Assembly: GCF_011761565.1 (NCBI RefSeq)
Contig: NZ_JAASRM010000001.1
Span: forward strand, 3,906,139 to 3,970,138
Reading direction: 5' to 3'
Length of the DNA: 64,000 bases
DNA from: Rhizomicrobium palustre
Lineage (GTDB): Bacteria; Pseudomonadota; Alphaproteobacteria; Micropepsales; Micropepsaceae
Each line of letters starts with the position of its first letter. Position 1 is the stretch's first letter. Positions 26,340-34,540 of this stretch are shown one piece after another. A program made the position numbers and the translations under genes. The notes under the pieces are model-generated. The model saw only the letters and a program-made list of their open reading frames with translations, was not told where the DNA came from and searched no databases.

Positions 26340-26837
26340 ATGAACGTGATCGAACTCCTCAAAGAATACGAAGTCTGGGTCGCACTCGGCCTTCTCGTCC
26401 TGATCTTCGCCTTCCTGTATCTGCGCGTGCCGGGTCTGGTGACCAAGCAGCTCGATGCGCGCTCCAGCGCCATCGCCAAGGAACTGGAAGAAGCCAAGCG
26501 CCTGCGTGAAGAAGCTCAGGCCGTGCTCGCCGGTTACGCCCAGAAGGCCGCTCAGGCCGAGGTCGAAGCCAGCCGCATCGTGGCCGAGGCCAAGGATGAA
26601 GCCGAGCGCTTCGCAAAGGAAACCCGCGCCCAGCTGCGTCAGCAGATCGAGCGCCGCGCGCAGATCGCCAAGGACAAGATCGAGCAGGCTGAGAAAGCCG
26701 CGCTTGAAGAAATCCGTGTCCTTGCCGCCGATAAGGCTGTGGCCGCTGCGGAAAAGCTGATCGCCGAACGCCTCGATGCCGGTCACACCGACAGCTTGGT
26801 CAAGGAAAGCATCCAGGAATTCTACAAGGCCGGCTAA
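26340..26837 (+). CDS. atpF: F0F1 ATP synthase subunit b
   Basis: Second b-type stator subunit. The family-like start is ATG 26340 (M-N-V-I-E-L-L-K-E-Y-E-V-W-V), giving 165 aa with one membrane helix at about 14-32 and the conserved R-V-P-G-L motif, then a coiled coil. The frame stays open upstream to ATG 26259 and GTG 26232; that extension contains an additional hydrophobic stretch, and the GTG overlaps the b' stop. I prefer 26340 by family length, but a longer two-helix form cannot be excluded. Confidence 0.9.
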   Translation: MNVIELLKEYEVWVALGLLVLIFAFLYLRVPGLVTKQLDARSSAIAKELEEAKRLREEAQAVLAGYAQKAAQAEVEASRIVAEAKDEAERFAKETRAQLRQQIERRAQIAKDKIEQAEKAALEEIRVLAADKAVAAAEKLIAERLDAGHTDSLVKESIQEFYKAG

Positions 26838-26862
26838 GCCGGTTTTGAAAGACCTGAAATGC

Positions 26863-26889
26863 AAAACCCGCCGTATCCCGGCGGGTTTT
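26863..26889. terminator. Bidirectional terminator after atpF
   Basis: AAAACCCGCCG and CGGCGGGTTTT form a perfect 11-bp stem around TATCC, with A's on one flank and T's on the other, so it could work in both directions. It ends the F0 operon 26 bp after the atpF stop. Confidence 0.9.
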
Positions 26890-26900
26890 GTTTTGGGGTG

Positions 26901-27076
26901 TGCGTGCTTCGAGGGCCTGCGCCCAACCACTTTCGCAAATCATCACTATCCGGGCGCGCAGGCCACCTCAGCATGACGAGAATGGAGCCTAAAAACTCCC
27001 GTCATGCTGAGGTGCGAGCCGCGGAATATGTGTGTGGGTCAGCAGTGAGCGGGAGCGGCGAGCCTCGAAGCACGCA
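26901..27076. repeat. Nested palindromic element (MITE/REP-like)
   Basis: A 176-bp element bounded by perfect 14-bp inverted repeats, TGCGTGCTTCGAGG (26901-26914) and its complement (27063-27076). Inside, a second 14-bp pair (26965-26978 and 27000-27013, core CCTCAGCATGACG) forms a hairpin with an inner GGAG/CTCC stem. It has no coding capacity. It fills most of the gene-free stretch between the atp terminator and the first 59-bp repeat. No target-site duplication was seen. Confidence 0.75.
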
Positions 27077-27079
27077 CAT

Positions 27080-27138
27080 AAAAAACGGCGCCGTCCTGCT
27101 ACGTGACGGCGCCGGGGTAAGCGCTAAAATTAAGGGGG
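27080..27138 (-). terminator. 59-bp terminator module, copy 1
   Basis: On the minus strand a perfect 10-bp stem (CGGCGCCGTC with GACGGCGCCG, 9-nt loop) runs into six Ts, a strong rho-independent terminator for the gene ending at 27198. The whole 59-bp block, including a flanking conserved stretch of about 25 bp that the hairpin does not need, is identical to 28147-28205. Confidence 0.88.
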
Positions 27139-27197
27139 CGCGAGACTAGATCTGCCTTCGCAGGCGGCGACACGAAACCTTCCCCACCAATCTTGGC

Positions 27198-28040
27198 TCA
27201 CTTTGGCGCAATGAGCAGAGTTTCGAGTTGTCCCCTCAATGTGGGGCGCACCTCGTCACGCGTTTTCTTCCATTCTGCGTCAGGTTTATACTGCGGATGG
27301 TACTCCCCTGGCGCCTCGATGAGGTAATTCCGCCCAGGGCGTGAAGGATCGGCTGGGACTTCTTTCGCTTTCTCGAAATCCTTGACCGCATTCATAGCTG
27401 CCATTGCCTCGTCATTGCCGCCTCGACAAAGAGCATCGTCCTTCTTACGCAAGGGTGCGAACAACTTCTCTTGCCTTAGGGCGAAATCGATGACGCGCTT
27501 CTTGTCGTCTTCCCGCAGGGATTGGCCAAAACGAATGGCATCACGCGCAGCAAATCTATACTCAGCCATCCGATTGCTTGGAGCCGACATATCCTTGCAC
27601 ATGGGAGAATCAACCGCGATCAGAGCAATCGTATAAAGCGTGTTTGAAAACGCACGCTTCTTCATATCATCGGCTCCAGGGCGCCCCGCTCGTTCGAAGG
27701 ATAAAGCCATGTTCCAACTATCGACGGCATATAGTTTCGCTACGACATACCCACCGCCATTTGCCAAACGCAGCAACTCCCAGTTCATGATCAAGCCCAG
27801 ATCATCCACCCCCTTCATCGAGGAATAGATTTTATCGAGTTCACCTTTCAGGGTGCGCCAATCGGAGTGATCAAAAGCGGCATCCAGCTTGGGGGCGTAA
27901 GACGGTAACCTGAAGCCCGGTTTGCTCGTATAAAACGTGGTCAGGCGCTCGCGGAGCGCAGCTTCCTCGGGCGTATCTGCCGCGCCCGCCCTGGAGATGG
28001 TGAGCAAGACCGCAGCTATAAAGACAATTAGATTTTTCAT
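27198..28040 (-). CDS. Secreted hypothetical protein
   Basis: A 280-aa exported protein with no recognised domain. The ATG at 28040 follows GAGGAG and opens a signal peptide (M-K-N-L-I-V-F-I-A-A-V-L-L ... A-G-A-A). The mature part is mostly helical and charged, with two cysteines that could pair (in S-P-M-C-K and A-L-C-R-G). Codon use looks less GC-rich than its neighbours. The gene lies between two identical 59-bp terminator blocks, suggesting arrival or duplication as a unit. Confidence 0.72.
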   Translation of the reverse strand: MKNLIVFIAAVLLTISRAGAADTPEEAALRERLTTFYTSKPGFRLPSYAPKLDAAFDHSDWRTLKGELDKIYSSMKGVDDLGLIMNWELLRLANGGGYVVAKLYAVDSWNMALSFERAGRPGADDMKKRAFSNTLYTIALIAVDSPMCKDMSAPSNRMAEYRFAARDAIRFGQSLREDDKKRVIDFALRQEKLFAPLRKKDDALCRGGNDEAMAAMNAVKDFEKAKEVPADPSRPGRNYLIEAPGEYHPQYKPDAEWKKTRDEVRPTLRGQLETLLIAPK

Positions 28041-28146
28041 CAGCTCCTCGGCGCCCATGTTCCCTTCACGATACGATAGGCGACCTTTATTTGCGACCAG
28101 GACCTATGCCGCAGCTATGCACCGCATCCCAGTTCATTCGCGATAA

Positions 28147-28205
28147 AAAAAACGGCGCCGTCCTGCTACGTGACGGCGCCGGGGTAAGCGCTAAAATTAA
28201 GGGGG
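28147..28205 (-). terminator. 59-bp terminator module, copy 2
   Basis: Identical over 59 bp to 27080-27138, here with eight Ts at the hairpin's minus-strand 3' side. It terminates the UrcA-family gene, whose stop is at 28230. Because the identity extends beyond the hairpin, the two copies look like products of duplication rather than convergence. Confidence 0.88.
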
Positions 28206-28229
28206 TTCTAGCGCAAAATCAGAATGGCT

Positions 28230-28562
28230 TTAGCGGGCAGCGATGTTGAAACGCGGCTCGCCGACGATGAGCTGCGGCTTGCCGTAGACGCGGGCCACCA
28301 GCGGCGCATTCACCGAACGGATGGCGTTGTCCATCGCCTCGGTCACACAAGCCGAGCGGCGGCGGAACGCGGCGAGATCACGAATGTCGGCGCTGCCGCA
28401 AACCGTCTCGGCGGCGACGCGGATGCGGTTGATGAGGGTGGTGGCGCCAGCCGGACGGGCAAGGTCCAGATCGGCATAGGAAACGGAAATCTGCGGCGCG
28501 GCCGAAGCGGCGGCGAAAACGGTGCAAGCCGACAAGGCCAGCGCGGTGAGAAAGCGGGTCAT
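28230..28562 (-). CDS. UrcA family protein
   Basis: A 110-aa exported protein of the UrcA family, small secreted proteins of unknown function common in alphaproteobacteria. Signal peptide M-T-R-F-L-T-A-L-A-L-S ... A-A-S-A. The family pattern is present: V-S-Y-A-D-L-D-L-A-R-P-A-G, then R-I-R-V-A-A-E-T-V-C-G and a second Cys in R-R-S-A-C. The ATG at 28562 has GAGGATGAC just before it. Confidence 0.88.
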   Translation of the reverse strand: MTRFLTALALSACTVFAAASAAPQISVSYADLDLARPAGATTLINRIRVAAETVCGSADIRDLAAFRRRSACVTEAMDNAIRSVNAPLVARVYGKPQLIVGEPRFNIAAR

Positions 28563-28888
28563 GTCATCCTCGTTGTGAGCCCGTTCCGCAGGGAAGAACG
28601 GGCCGAATAGCGTTGCGATCTTGGTGAATCGTCCTGCGCTTCTGGGGCGTGGTTTGCCTGCCCCCTGTGACGGGGCCATAACCGGGACATAACGGCTGCG
28701 TGAAAACTCTCCGGCAGATTCAAAATGTTACGTGCCTAAAACGAATGCAGGCCACTTGCTGGGGCACTCCGCCCCGGCGCGCGCAAATGTGACTGAGCGG
28801 CTCAAGGCAAAATCCCCGAGCCTCTATGCAGCGCCTCTGCGCCGCGCTATCTGTCAAAAAACTCAGACAAAACTTGGGGAGGCCATCC

Positions 28889-31219
28889 ATGCGCCTGACA
28901 ACGAGACTCGCCACATCCACCGCCGTTCTGGCGATGCTCAGCGCAGGTGCGCTGGCGGCCCCGTGCAAGGTCACCAGCGTCAGCACCGGCAAGGACAGCC
29001 TGAATATCCAGACCGCCTGCGGCACGACCCTGATCGAGCCCTGGAGCGAAGCCACGCTGCGCGTCCGCCATTTGCCCGCGGGCGCCCCTGCCCCGCGCCC
29101 GAGCCTGATCGTCAACGGCCACAAGGCGCCCTCCCACTTCGCCGTGAAGGACGGTGCCAGCGAGATCACCGCCGAGACCGCCAGCTTGCGCATCGTGATC
29201 GATCGCGCGGATGGCCATGCCGCCTTCTTCCATCCCGGCGACAAGACGCCCTTCCTCAGCGAAGCCAAAAGCACCGCCAATCCCACCAACTCAGGCCTCT
29301 ATAAGGTCGAGCAGGCCTTCGCGCCGCCTTTCGGGGCGGGCCTCCACTTCTACGGCCTCGGCCAGCATCCCGCAGGCGGGCTCGATCTGCAGAAAGGCGC
29401 CGTGCATCTGCAGCAGGCCAATGGCTCCACGGGATTGCCCATGGTGCTCACCAGCGGCGGCTATGGCGTCTTATGGGACAACGCCTCGGTCACCGATGTG
29501 TCGGTACTTCCTCCGGCCGAAGGCGGCAATCTGCAATTCACCTCTGAAGCCGCTGAAGCCATCGACTACTACCTCATCACCGGCGCCAATGCCGATCAGG
29601 TCGTCTCCGGCTATCGCGCGCTGACGGGTTCGGTGCCGATGCTGCCGCGCTGGGCATTCGGCTTCTGGCAATCCTATGAGCATTACGCGACCCAGGATGA
29701 GATCGTCACCGTCGCCAAGCGCTATCGCGACAGCGGCATTCCCATCGATGGCATCATCCAGGATTGGCAATATTGGAAAGACGGCCAATGGGGTGCGCAT
29801 CAATTCGATCCCGCGCGCTACCCCGATCCCCAAAAAATGGTCGCCGATATTCACGCCCTCGACATCCACACCATCATCTCGGTCTGGGCGCGCTTCGACA
29901 AGGATACCGACAACACCGCCGAGCTGGATAAGGCGGGCTTTCTTTATCCCAAGACCTACAAGAACGTTTTCCCGGTTGGGTTCGGGCGCTGGTACGATCC
30001 CTATGGCAAAGGCCGCGATATGTATTGGGATCAGATTTCCCGCCGCCTCGGCAAGGATGGTTTCGATGGCTGGTGGCTTGATGCTTCCGAGGCCGAGCTT
30101 GGCGGCGAATGGGGCCAGATGCGCGATGTCGTGACGGCGCAAGGCCCCGGCGCCCTCGTCTACAACGCCTATCCGCTCTTTCACACCATGGGCGTCTATG
30201 AAGGCCATCGCCGCGATTTCCCGGATCGCCGCCCGGTGATCCTGACGCGTTCGGCTTGGGCTGGTCAGCAGCGCAATGGCGCGATCTCCTGGTCGGGCGA
30301 TATCCATGGCGATTGGGAGACCTTCCGCCGCCAGATTCCCGCCGGGCTCAATTTCATCTCCGCCGGCCTTCCCTATTGGAACACCGACATAGGCGGCTTC
30401 TTCGCGGGCGATCCCAAAGACCCCGCCTATGGCGAGCTCTTCACCCGCTGGTTTGAGTTCGGTGCCTTCACCCCAATGTTCCGCGTCCATGGCACCGGCA
30501 AATCCAAGGAGATGTGGCAGTTCTCGCCGGAGGTGCAGCCGATCCTCGAGAAATTCGACCGCCTGCGCTATCGCCTCTTGCCCACCATCTATTCGCTGGC
30601 CTTTGACGTCACCCTCAACAACGCCTCGATGATGCGCCCGCTGGTGTTCGATTTCGGCGGCGATAAAGACGCGCTCGATATCCCGGATGAGTTCATGTTC
30701 GGCCCCATCCTGGTCGCGCCCGTCACCCGCAAAGGCGCAACCGATCGCATGGTCTATCTGCCGGGTGATACCGAATGGGTGGATTTCTGGACCGGCAAGC
30801 GCTTCAAGGCAAAATCGAACATCGTCGCCCACGCACCGCTCGACACGCTGCCGCTCTATGTCCGCGCCGGCACCATCCTGCCGATGGGCCCCGTGGTCGG
30901 TCATGCCGAAGCGCAGAAGGACAAGCCTATCGAGCTGCGCGTCTATCGCGGCGCCAATGGCAGCTTCAATCTCTATGACGATAGCGGCAATGGCTGGGGC
31001 TATGAGAAAGGCCAGCGCGCGCTGGTGCCCATCACCTGGAACGAGGCGACGGGCACGCTCACGCTCGGCGCCCGCCAAGGCAAATTCCCCGGCATGAAAC
31101 AAACCCGCGAATTCCACATCGTCTTTGTCAACGACACCAACGGTGTTGGCGACAGCGAGGCCAAGACGTTCCAGACGGTGAGCTACAAGGGCAAGAAGGT
31201 GGAGATTAAAGCGCCCTAA
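28889..31219 (+). CDS. Family 31 glycoside hydrolase, exported
   Basis: A 776-aa GH31 enzyme (alpha-glucosidase or alpha-xylosidase type). Signal peptide M-R-L-T-T-R-L-A-T-S ... L-A-A. The N-terminal beta-sandwich is followed by a TIM barrel whose catalytic nucleophile is D398 in W-W-L-D-A-S-E-A-E; the W-N-T-D-I-G-G-F-F motif and a C-terminal beta region follow. The A-S-E-A-E context resembles plant cell wall alpha-xylosidases, but the substrate is not settled. The ATG at 28889 has GGGGAGG upstream. No sugar transporter or regulator is adjacent. Confidence 0.9.
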   Translation: MRLTTRLATSTAVLAMLSAGALAAPCKVTSVSTGKDSLNIQTACGTTLIEPWSEATLRVRHLPAGAPAPRPSLIVNGHKAPSHFAVKDGASEITAETASLRIVIDRADGHAAFFHPGDKTPFLSEAKSTANPTNSGLYKVEQAFAPPFGAGLHFYGLGQHPAGGLDLQKGAVHLQQANGSTGLPMVLTSGGYGVLWDNASVTDVSVLPPAEGGNLQFTSEAAEAIDYYLITGANADQVVSGYRALTGSVPMLPRWAFGFWQSYEHYATQDEIVTVAKRYRDSGIPIDGIIQDWQYWKDGQWGAHQFDPARYPDPQKMVADIHALDIHTIISVWARFDKDTDNTAELDKAGFLYPKTYKNVFPVGFGRWYDPYGKGRDMYWDQISRRLGKDGFDGWWLDASEAELGGEWGQMRDVVTAQGPGALVYNAYPLFHTMGVYEGHRRDFPDRRPVILTRSAWAGQQRNGAISWSGDIHGDWETFRRQIPAGLNFISAGLPYWNTDIGGFFAGDPKDPAYGELFTRWFEFGAFTPMFRVHGTGKSKEMWQFSPEVQPILEKFDRLRYRLLPTIYSLAFDVTLNNASMMRPLVFDFGGDKDALDIPDEFMFGPILVAPVTRKGATDRMVYLPGDTEWVDFWTGKRFKAKSNIVAHAPLDTLPLYVRAGTILPMGPVVGHAEAQKDKPIELRVYRGANGSFNLYDDSGNGWGYEKGQRALVPITWNEATGTLTLGARQGKFPGMKQTREFHIVFVNDTNGVGDSEAKTFQTVSYKGKKVEIKAP

Positions 31220-31226
31220 CTATATC

Positions 31227-31305
31227 CGTCATGGCCGGGCTTGACCCGGCCATCCATCTGCGGCGTATCCAAAATGGATGGCCGGCTCGGAGGCCGGCCA
31301 TGACG
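31227..31305. repeat. Palindromic intergenic repeat, second CGTCATGGCC copy
   Basis: A 79-bp imperfect palindrome beginning CGTCATGGCCGGGC and ending GGCCGGCCATGACG, with inner CGGCCATCCAT and ATGGATGGCCG arms. It is the same type as 14448-14524 and begins 8 bp after the GH31 stop, so it may also act as a 3' stabiliser or terminator. Confidence 0.85.
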
Positions 31306-31330
31306 ATTAATATTTATACCTTAAGTGCGA

Positions 31331-31377
31331 GCCTCGACTTGTCCGCCGTAGCTCCTGCAAAGGCGGAAGCACGCACG
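31331..31377. repeat. Hairpin interrupting a repeat end
   Basis: GCCTCGA (31331-31337) and AGCACGCAC are contiguous in the element at 27061-27076 but here are separated by about 30 bp holding a TCCGCC ... GGCGGA hairpin (31342-31367). It looks like one small repeat inserted in another. Confidence 0.5.
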
Positions 31378-31379
31378 CC

Positions 31380-31772
31380 CTACTTTTTCACATTCGCCTT
31401 CGCCGCCGCTTTGATCAGCGCCTTCAGCGCCGCGGCATCGATCTTCGCGCCTTCGGCAAAATCGATGGCGCGGCGGGTGTTGCCGTCCAGGCTGGAATTG
31501 AACAGTTTCTTGGGATCCGGCAGCGAGGCGCCTTTGGCAAAGGTCATCTTCACCACCGCCTTATAGGTCTCGCCGGTACAGATTATGCCGTTATGCTCCC
31601 ACACCGGCACGCCGCGCCATTTCCAGGTTTCGACCACATCTGGAACAGCCTCGTGCACGATAGCGCGCAGCTTTTTCAACATCTCGCCGCGCCAATCGCC
31701 AAGCTCGGCAATGCGCTGATCGATCAACGCGGACGCGCCGCTTTTGGGTCCGTCTGAAGCTTTGCTCACCAT
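31380..31772 (-). CDS. DUF1801 domain protein
   Basis: A 130-aa cytoplasmic DUF1801 (YdhG-like) protein of unknown biochemical role. Conserved features are the I-V-H-E-A-V-P-D-V-V-E-T-W-K-W-R-G helix and the Y-K-A-V-V-K-M-T-F-A-K-G segment. The ATG at 31772 follows GGGAGGATGCC, a strong ribosome site; the longer upstream frame is not needed. Confidence 0.87.
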   Translation of the reverse strand: MVSKASDGPKSGASALIDQRIAELGDWRGEMLKKLRAIVHEAVPDVVETWKWRGVPVWEHNGIICTGETYKAVVKMTFAKGASLPDPKKLFNSSLDGNTRRAIDFAEGAKIDAAALKALIKAAAKANVKK

Positions 31773-31852
31773 GGCATCCTCCCAGGGGATCATGCCTGCG
31801 CAAAGCAGTCCTGAAAACCATGCCGCAACGTCAAGCGATGACGAAGCGCGTC

Positions 31853-32248
31853 CTACTTCACCGCAAACAGCGCCGCTTCGCGCGCGCAATCGGGCTTGGC
31901 GCAGAGCATCCACTGCTCGGCGCCCGCGCCTTCGAAACGGCCCATGTGATAGAGATAGCTACGTTCGTCCGTACACATCACAATCGGCACCAAGAGCGAC
32001 GATCGCGCGTGCCAGTTCTTTTTCTTTGCGCAGCGGCTATCCGCCGATAGCGCCGGGCGGGCGGGTTTCACCGCCTTGCCCTCGCCCGTCACCTGCACAC
32101 ATGAAGCGCCCGTCAAACAGCGCACGGCGCCAGCTTGCGCCGCACGTTCGAACCAGGTGGCGGGCTTGTCGCCGAACAGCGTGACCCCGAAAACGCCCGC
32201 CGCCGCAATCGCGGCAATGGCAAGTCCCAGGCCCGCTGATCCGCGCAT
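31853..32248 (-). CDS. Hypothetical protein with N-terminal membrane anchor
   Basis: A 131-aa protein with one hydrophobic helix at residues 7-25, likely a signal anchor or uncleaved signal. The outer part has six cysteines (including V-R-C-L, S-C-V-Q, V-M-C-T, L-C-A-K and D-C-A-R), which suggests disulphides in the periplasm. No family recognised. Its ATG overlaps the aspS stop by one base (TGATG), so the two are probably cotranslated. Confidence 0.7.
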   Translation of the reverse strand: MRGSAGLGLAIAAIAAAGVFGVTLFGDKPATWFERAAQAGAVRCLTGASCVQVTGEGKAVKPARPALSADSRCAKKKNWHARSSLLVPIVMCTDERSYLYHMGRFEGAGAEQWMLCAKPDCAREAALFAVK

Positions 32249-34050
32249 CACTTCGTTTCTGGCTTCACCACGCGGATATGCAGCTCTCTGAGCTGCTTCA
32301 GCGTCGGTTCGGCGGGCGCGTTCATCATCAGATCCTGCGCCTGCTGGTTCATCGGGAAGAGGATGACTTCGCGCAGGTTATCGACACCCGCGAGCAGCAT
32401 GACGATGCGGTCGATGCCCGGCGCGGTGCCACCATGCGGCGGGGCGCCATAACGGAACGCATTCAGCATGCCGGCGAACTTCACTTCGGTTTCCTCGCGC
32501 GCATAGCCCGCGATCTCAAACGCCTTCAGCATCACTTCGGGATCGTGGTTGCGGATGGCGCCGCTCGAAAGCTCGATGCCATTGCAGACGATGTCGTATT
32601 GATAGGCTTTGATATTGAGGATGGTGTCCGCGTCCTTGGGGTCGAGCGCCAGGAAGGCCTCGCGGTCGAATTGCGGCATGGAGAAAGGATTATGCGAGAA
32701 GTCGATCTTCTTCTCGTCCTCATTCCATTCATACATCGGGAAATCGACGATCCAGCAAAAGGCAAACTTGTTCTTGTCAATCAGGTTGAGGTCATTGCCG
32801 AGGCGGATACGCACCTGCCCAGCTTGAGCAGCAGCGCGCTCCTTCTTGCCCGCGCAGAAGAAGACGGCATCGCCCGCCTTCACGCCGGTCACCTTCACCA
32901 GCTCTTCCAACGCGGCAGGCGGCAGGAATTTCGCGATCGGACCTTTGCCGGAGAGCGCGCCGTCCTTTTCCTCGAAGACGATATAGCCAAGCCCCGCGGC
33001 GCCGAGATCAGCGCGCGCCCAGCTTTCGAGCTTATCGAACCACGACCGCGGCTGGCTGCCAGCGCCCGGCCCAGGAATGGCGCGCACCACCTTGTCCTTG
33101 AACGCCTTAAAGGCCACGTCTTCGCGATCAAATACGGCGGAGACATCGGAAATGATGATCGGGTTGCGCAGATCGGGCTTATCGACGCCGTATTTCAGCA
33201 TCGATTCCTGATACGGAATGCGCACGAAGGGCGCCGGGCCGACGTCACGGCCAGCGGCGAATTCCTCGAACACGCCATGCAGCACAGGCTCCACCGCCGC
33301 AAACACGTCATCCTGGGTGGCGAAGCTCATCTCAAGGTCGAGCTGATAGAACTCGCCCGGCGAACGGTCGGCGCGCGCGTCCTCATCGCGGAAGCACGGC
33401 GCGATCTGGAAATAGCGGTCGAAGCCCGCCACCATCAAAAGCTGTTTGAACTGCTGCGGCGCCTGCGGCAGCGCATAGAACTTGCCCGGATGCAGACGGC
33501 TCGGCACCAGGAAGTCGCGCGCGCCTTCGGGCGAAGAGGCCGTCAGGATCGGGGTCTGATATTCCATGAAGCCCTGATCGATCATGCGGCGGCGGATGGA
33601 GGAGATCACCTGCGAGCGCAGGATGATGTTCTTGTGCAGACGCTCGCGGCGCAGATCCAGGAAGCGGTACTTCAGGCGCGTCTCTTCGGGATATTCGAGA
33701 TCGCCGAACACCGGCAGCGGCAGATCGGATGCCATGCCCTGCACGCTCGCCTCATCGATGCGCAGTTCCACTTCGCCGGTCGGCATGTCGGGGTTCACGG
33801 TATCGCCGGTGCGGGCCTCAAGATGGCCGGTCAGCGTCAGCACCCATTCGGAACGGGCGCGGTCCACGGTCGCGAAAGCCGGGCTATCGGGTTCCACCAC
33901 GGCTTGCGTGATGCCGTAATGGTCGCGCAGATCGATGAAGATCAGCCCGCCATGGTCGCGGCGGCGATTCACCCAGCCGGACAGCCTGACTTTGGTGCCG
34001 ACATCTTTCTTGCGCAGTTCGCCGCAAGTATGGGTGCGATAGGCGTGCAT
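32248..34050 (-). CDS. aspS: Aspartyl-tRNA synthetase
   Basis: Class II synthetase charging tRNA-Asp, possibly also tRNA-Asn. The N-terminal OB-fold ([19 protein letters not shown]) binds the anticodon, motif 2 reads [10 protein letters not shown], the bacterial GAD insertion is present, and motif 3 is G-I-D-R-I-V-M-L-L. Length (600 aa) is normal. Whether it is discriminating cannot be told without checking for gatCAB elsewhere. Confidence 0.96.
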   Translation of the reverse strand: MHAYRTHTCGELRKKDVGTKVRLSGWVNRRRDHGGLIFIDLRDHYGITQAVVEPDSPAFATVDRARSEWVLTLTGHLEARTGDTVNPDMPTGEVELRIDEASVQGMASDLPLPVFGDLEYPEETRLKYRFLDLRRERLHKNIILRSQVISSIRRRMIDQGFMEYQTPILTASSPEGARDFLVPSRLHPGKFYALPQAPQQFKQLLMVAGFDRYFQIAPCFRDEDARADRSPGEFYQLDLEMSFATQDDVFAAVEPVLHGVFEEFAAGRDVGPAPFVRIPYQESMLKYGVDKPDLRNPIIISDVSAVFDREDVAFKAFKDKVVRAIPGPGAGSQPRSWFDKLESWARADLGAAGLGYIVFEEKDGALSGKGPIAKFLPPAALEELVKVTGVKAGDAVFFCAGKKERAAAQAGQVRIRLGNDLNLIDKNKFAFCWIVDFPMYEWNEDEKKIDFSHNPFSMPQFDREAFLALDPKDADTILNIKAYQYDIVCNGIELSSGAIRNHDPEVMLKAFEIAGYAREETEVKFAGMLNAFRYGAPPHGGTAPGIDRIVMLLAGVDNLREVILFPMNQQAQDLMMNAPAEPTLKQLRELHIRVVKPETK

Positions 34051-34540
34051 GACGAAACGGTTCCCCGGAAATTCTCGTTTAAAGCCGGGGGTATGTGGCG
34101 GTTTCAGGGGGGCAAGGTCAAGTATATTGCGCCGATTGCGGCAAACGCCGCAATGATCCGCCAGAATCCGGCCACCCCTGCATTTCGCCCCGGCCCACCA
34201 TCTTTACGGCCCAGCCCTCCCGTCCTTTTCTGCCCCCATTTCCCTCTTTTCTGCCCCCCGTTTTCCGGGGGGAAGTGCCCCGAAGGGGCGAAGGGGGCCT
34301 CGAAACCTGCCCCGCGCCTTCCGAACACGCCCCCGCCACCCCCTTCCCGCGTGTCGAGCTTAAATGTCCTTACCCTCTTCGGATCGCGAAACGCCCGGCG
34401 TTACTTATAGCCCCCCTGGTTGAAGGACTGTTTTTCGTAACGGAACCATCCTAGGCTTCGCGTAAGAATCGAGTTTGCCGGCAAATACCCCCTGCGTTGA
34501 AATTCGCAACCTTGCATGAAGCGCTAGTTACGAGACTTAT
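34051..34540. other. Gene-free 490 bp upstream of the ParB-like/Dam island
   Basis: No convincing gene is present. The aspS side has poly-C tracts with TTTTCTGCCCCC repeated twice and a GCCCC-GAA-GGGGC hairpin; two GAATC sites occur. Toward 34455-34540 the composition shifts to A/T-rich, matching the island that follows, so the boundary of an acquired segment may lie here. Confidence 0.5.

Noticed and set aside
29471-31117. 548-codon antisense frame within the GH31 gene
   Set aside because: Shadow of a high-GC gene; no motif, and GH31 motifs are on the plus strand.
32278-34410. 710-codon antisense frame over aspS
   Set aside because: Complementary shadow of aspS, whose motifs are clear.
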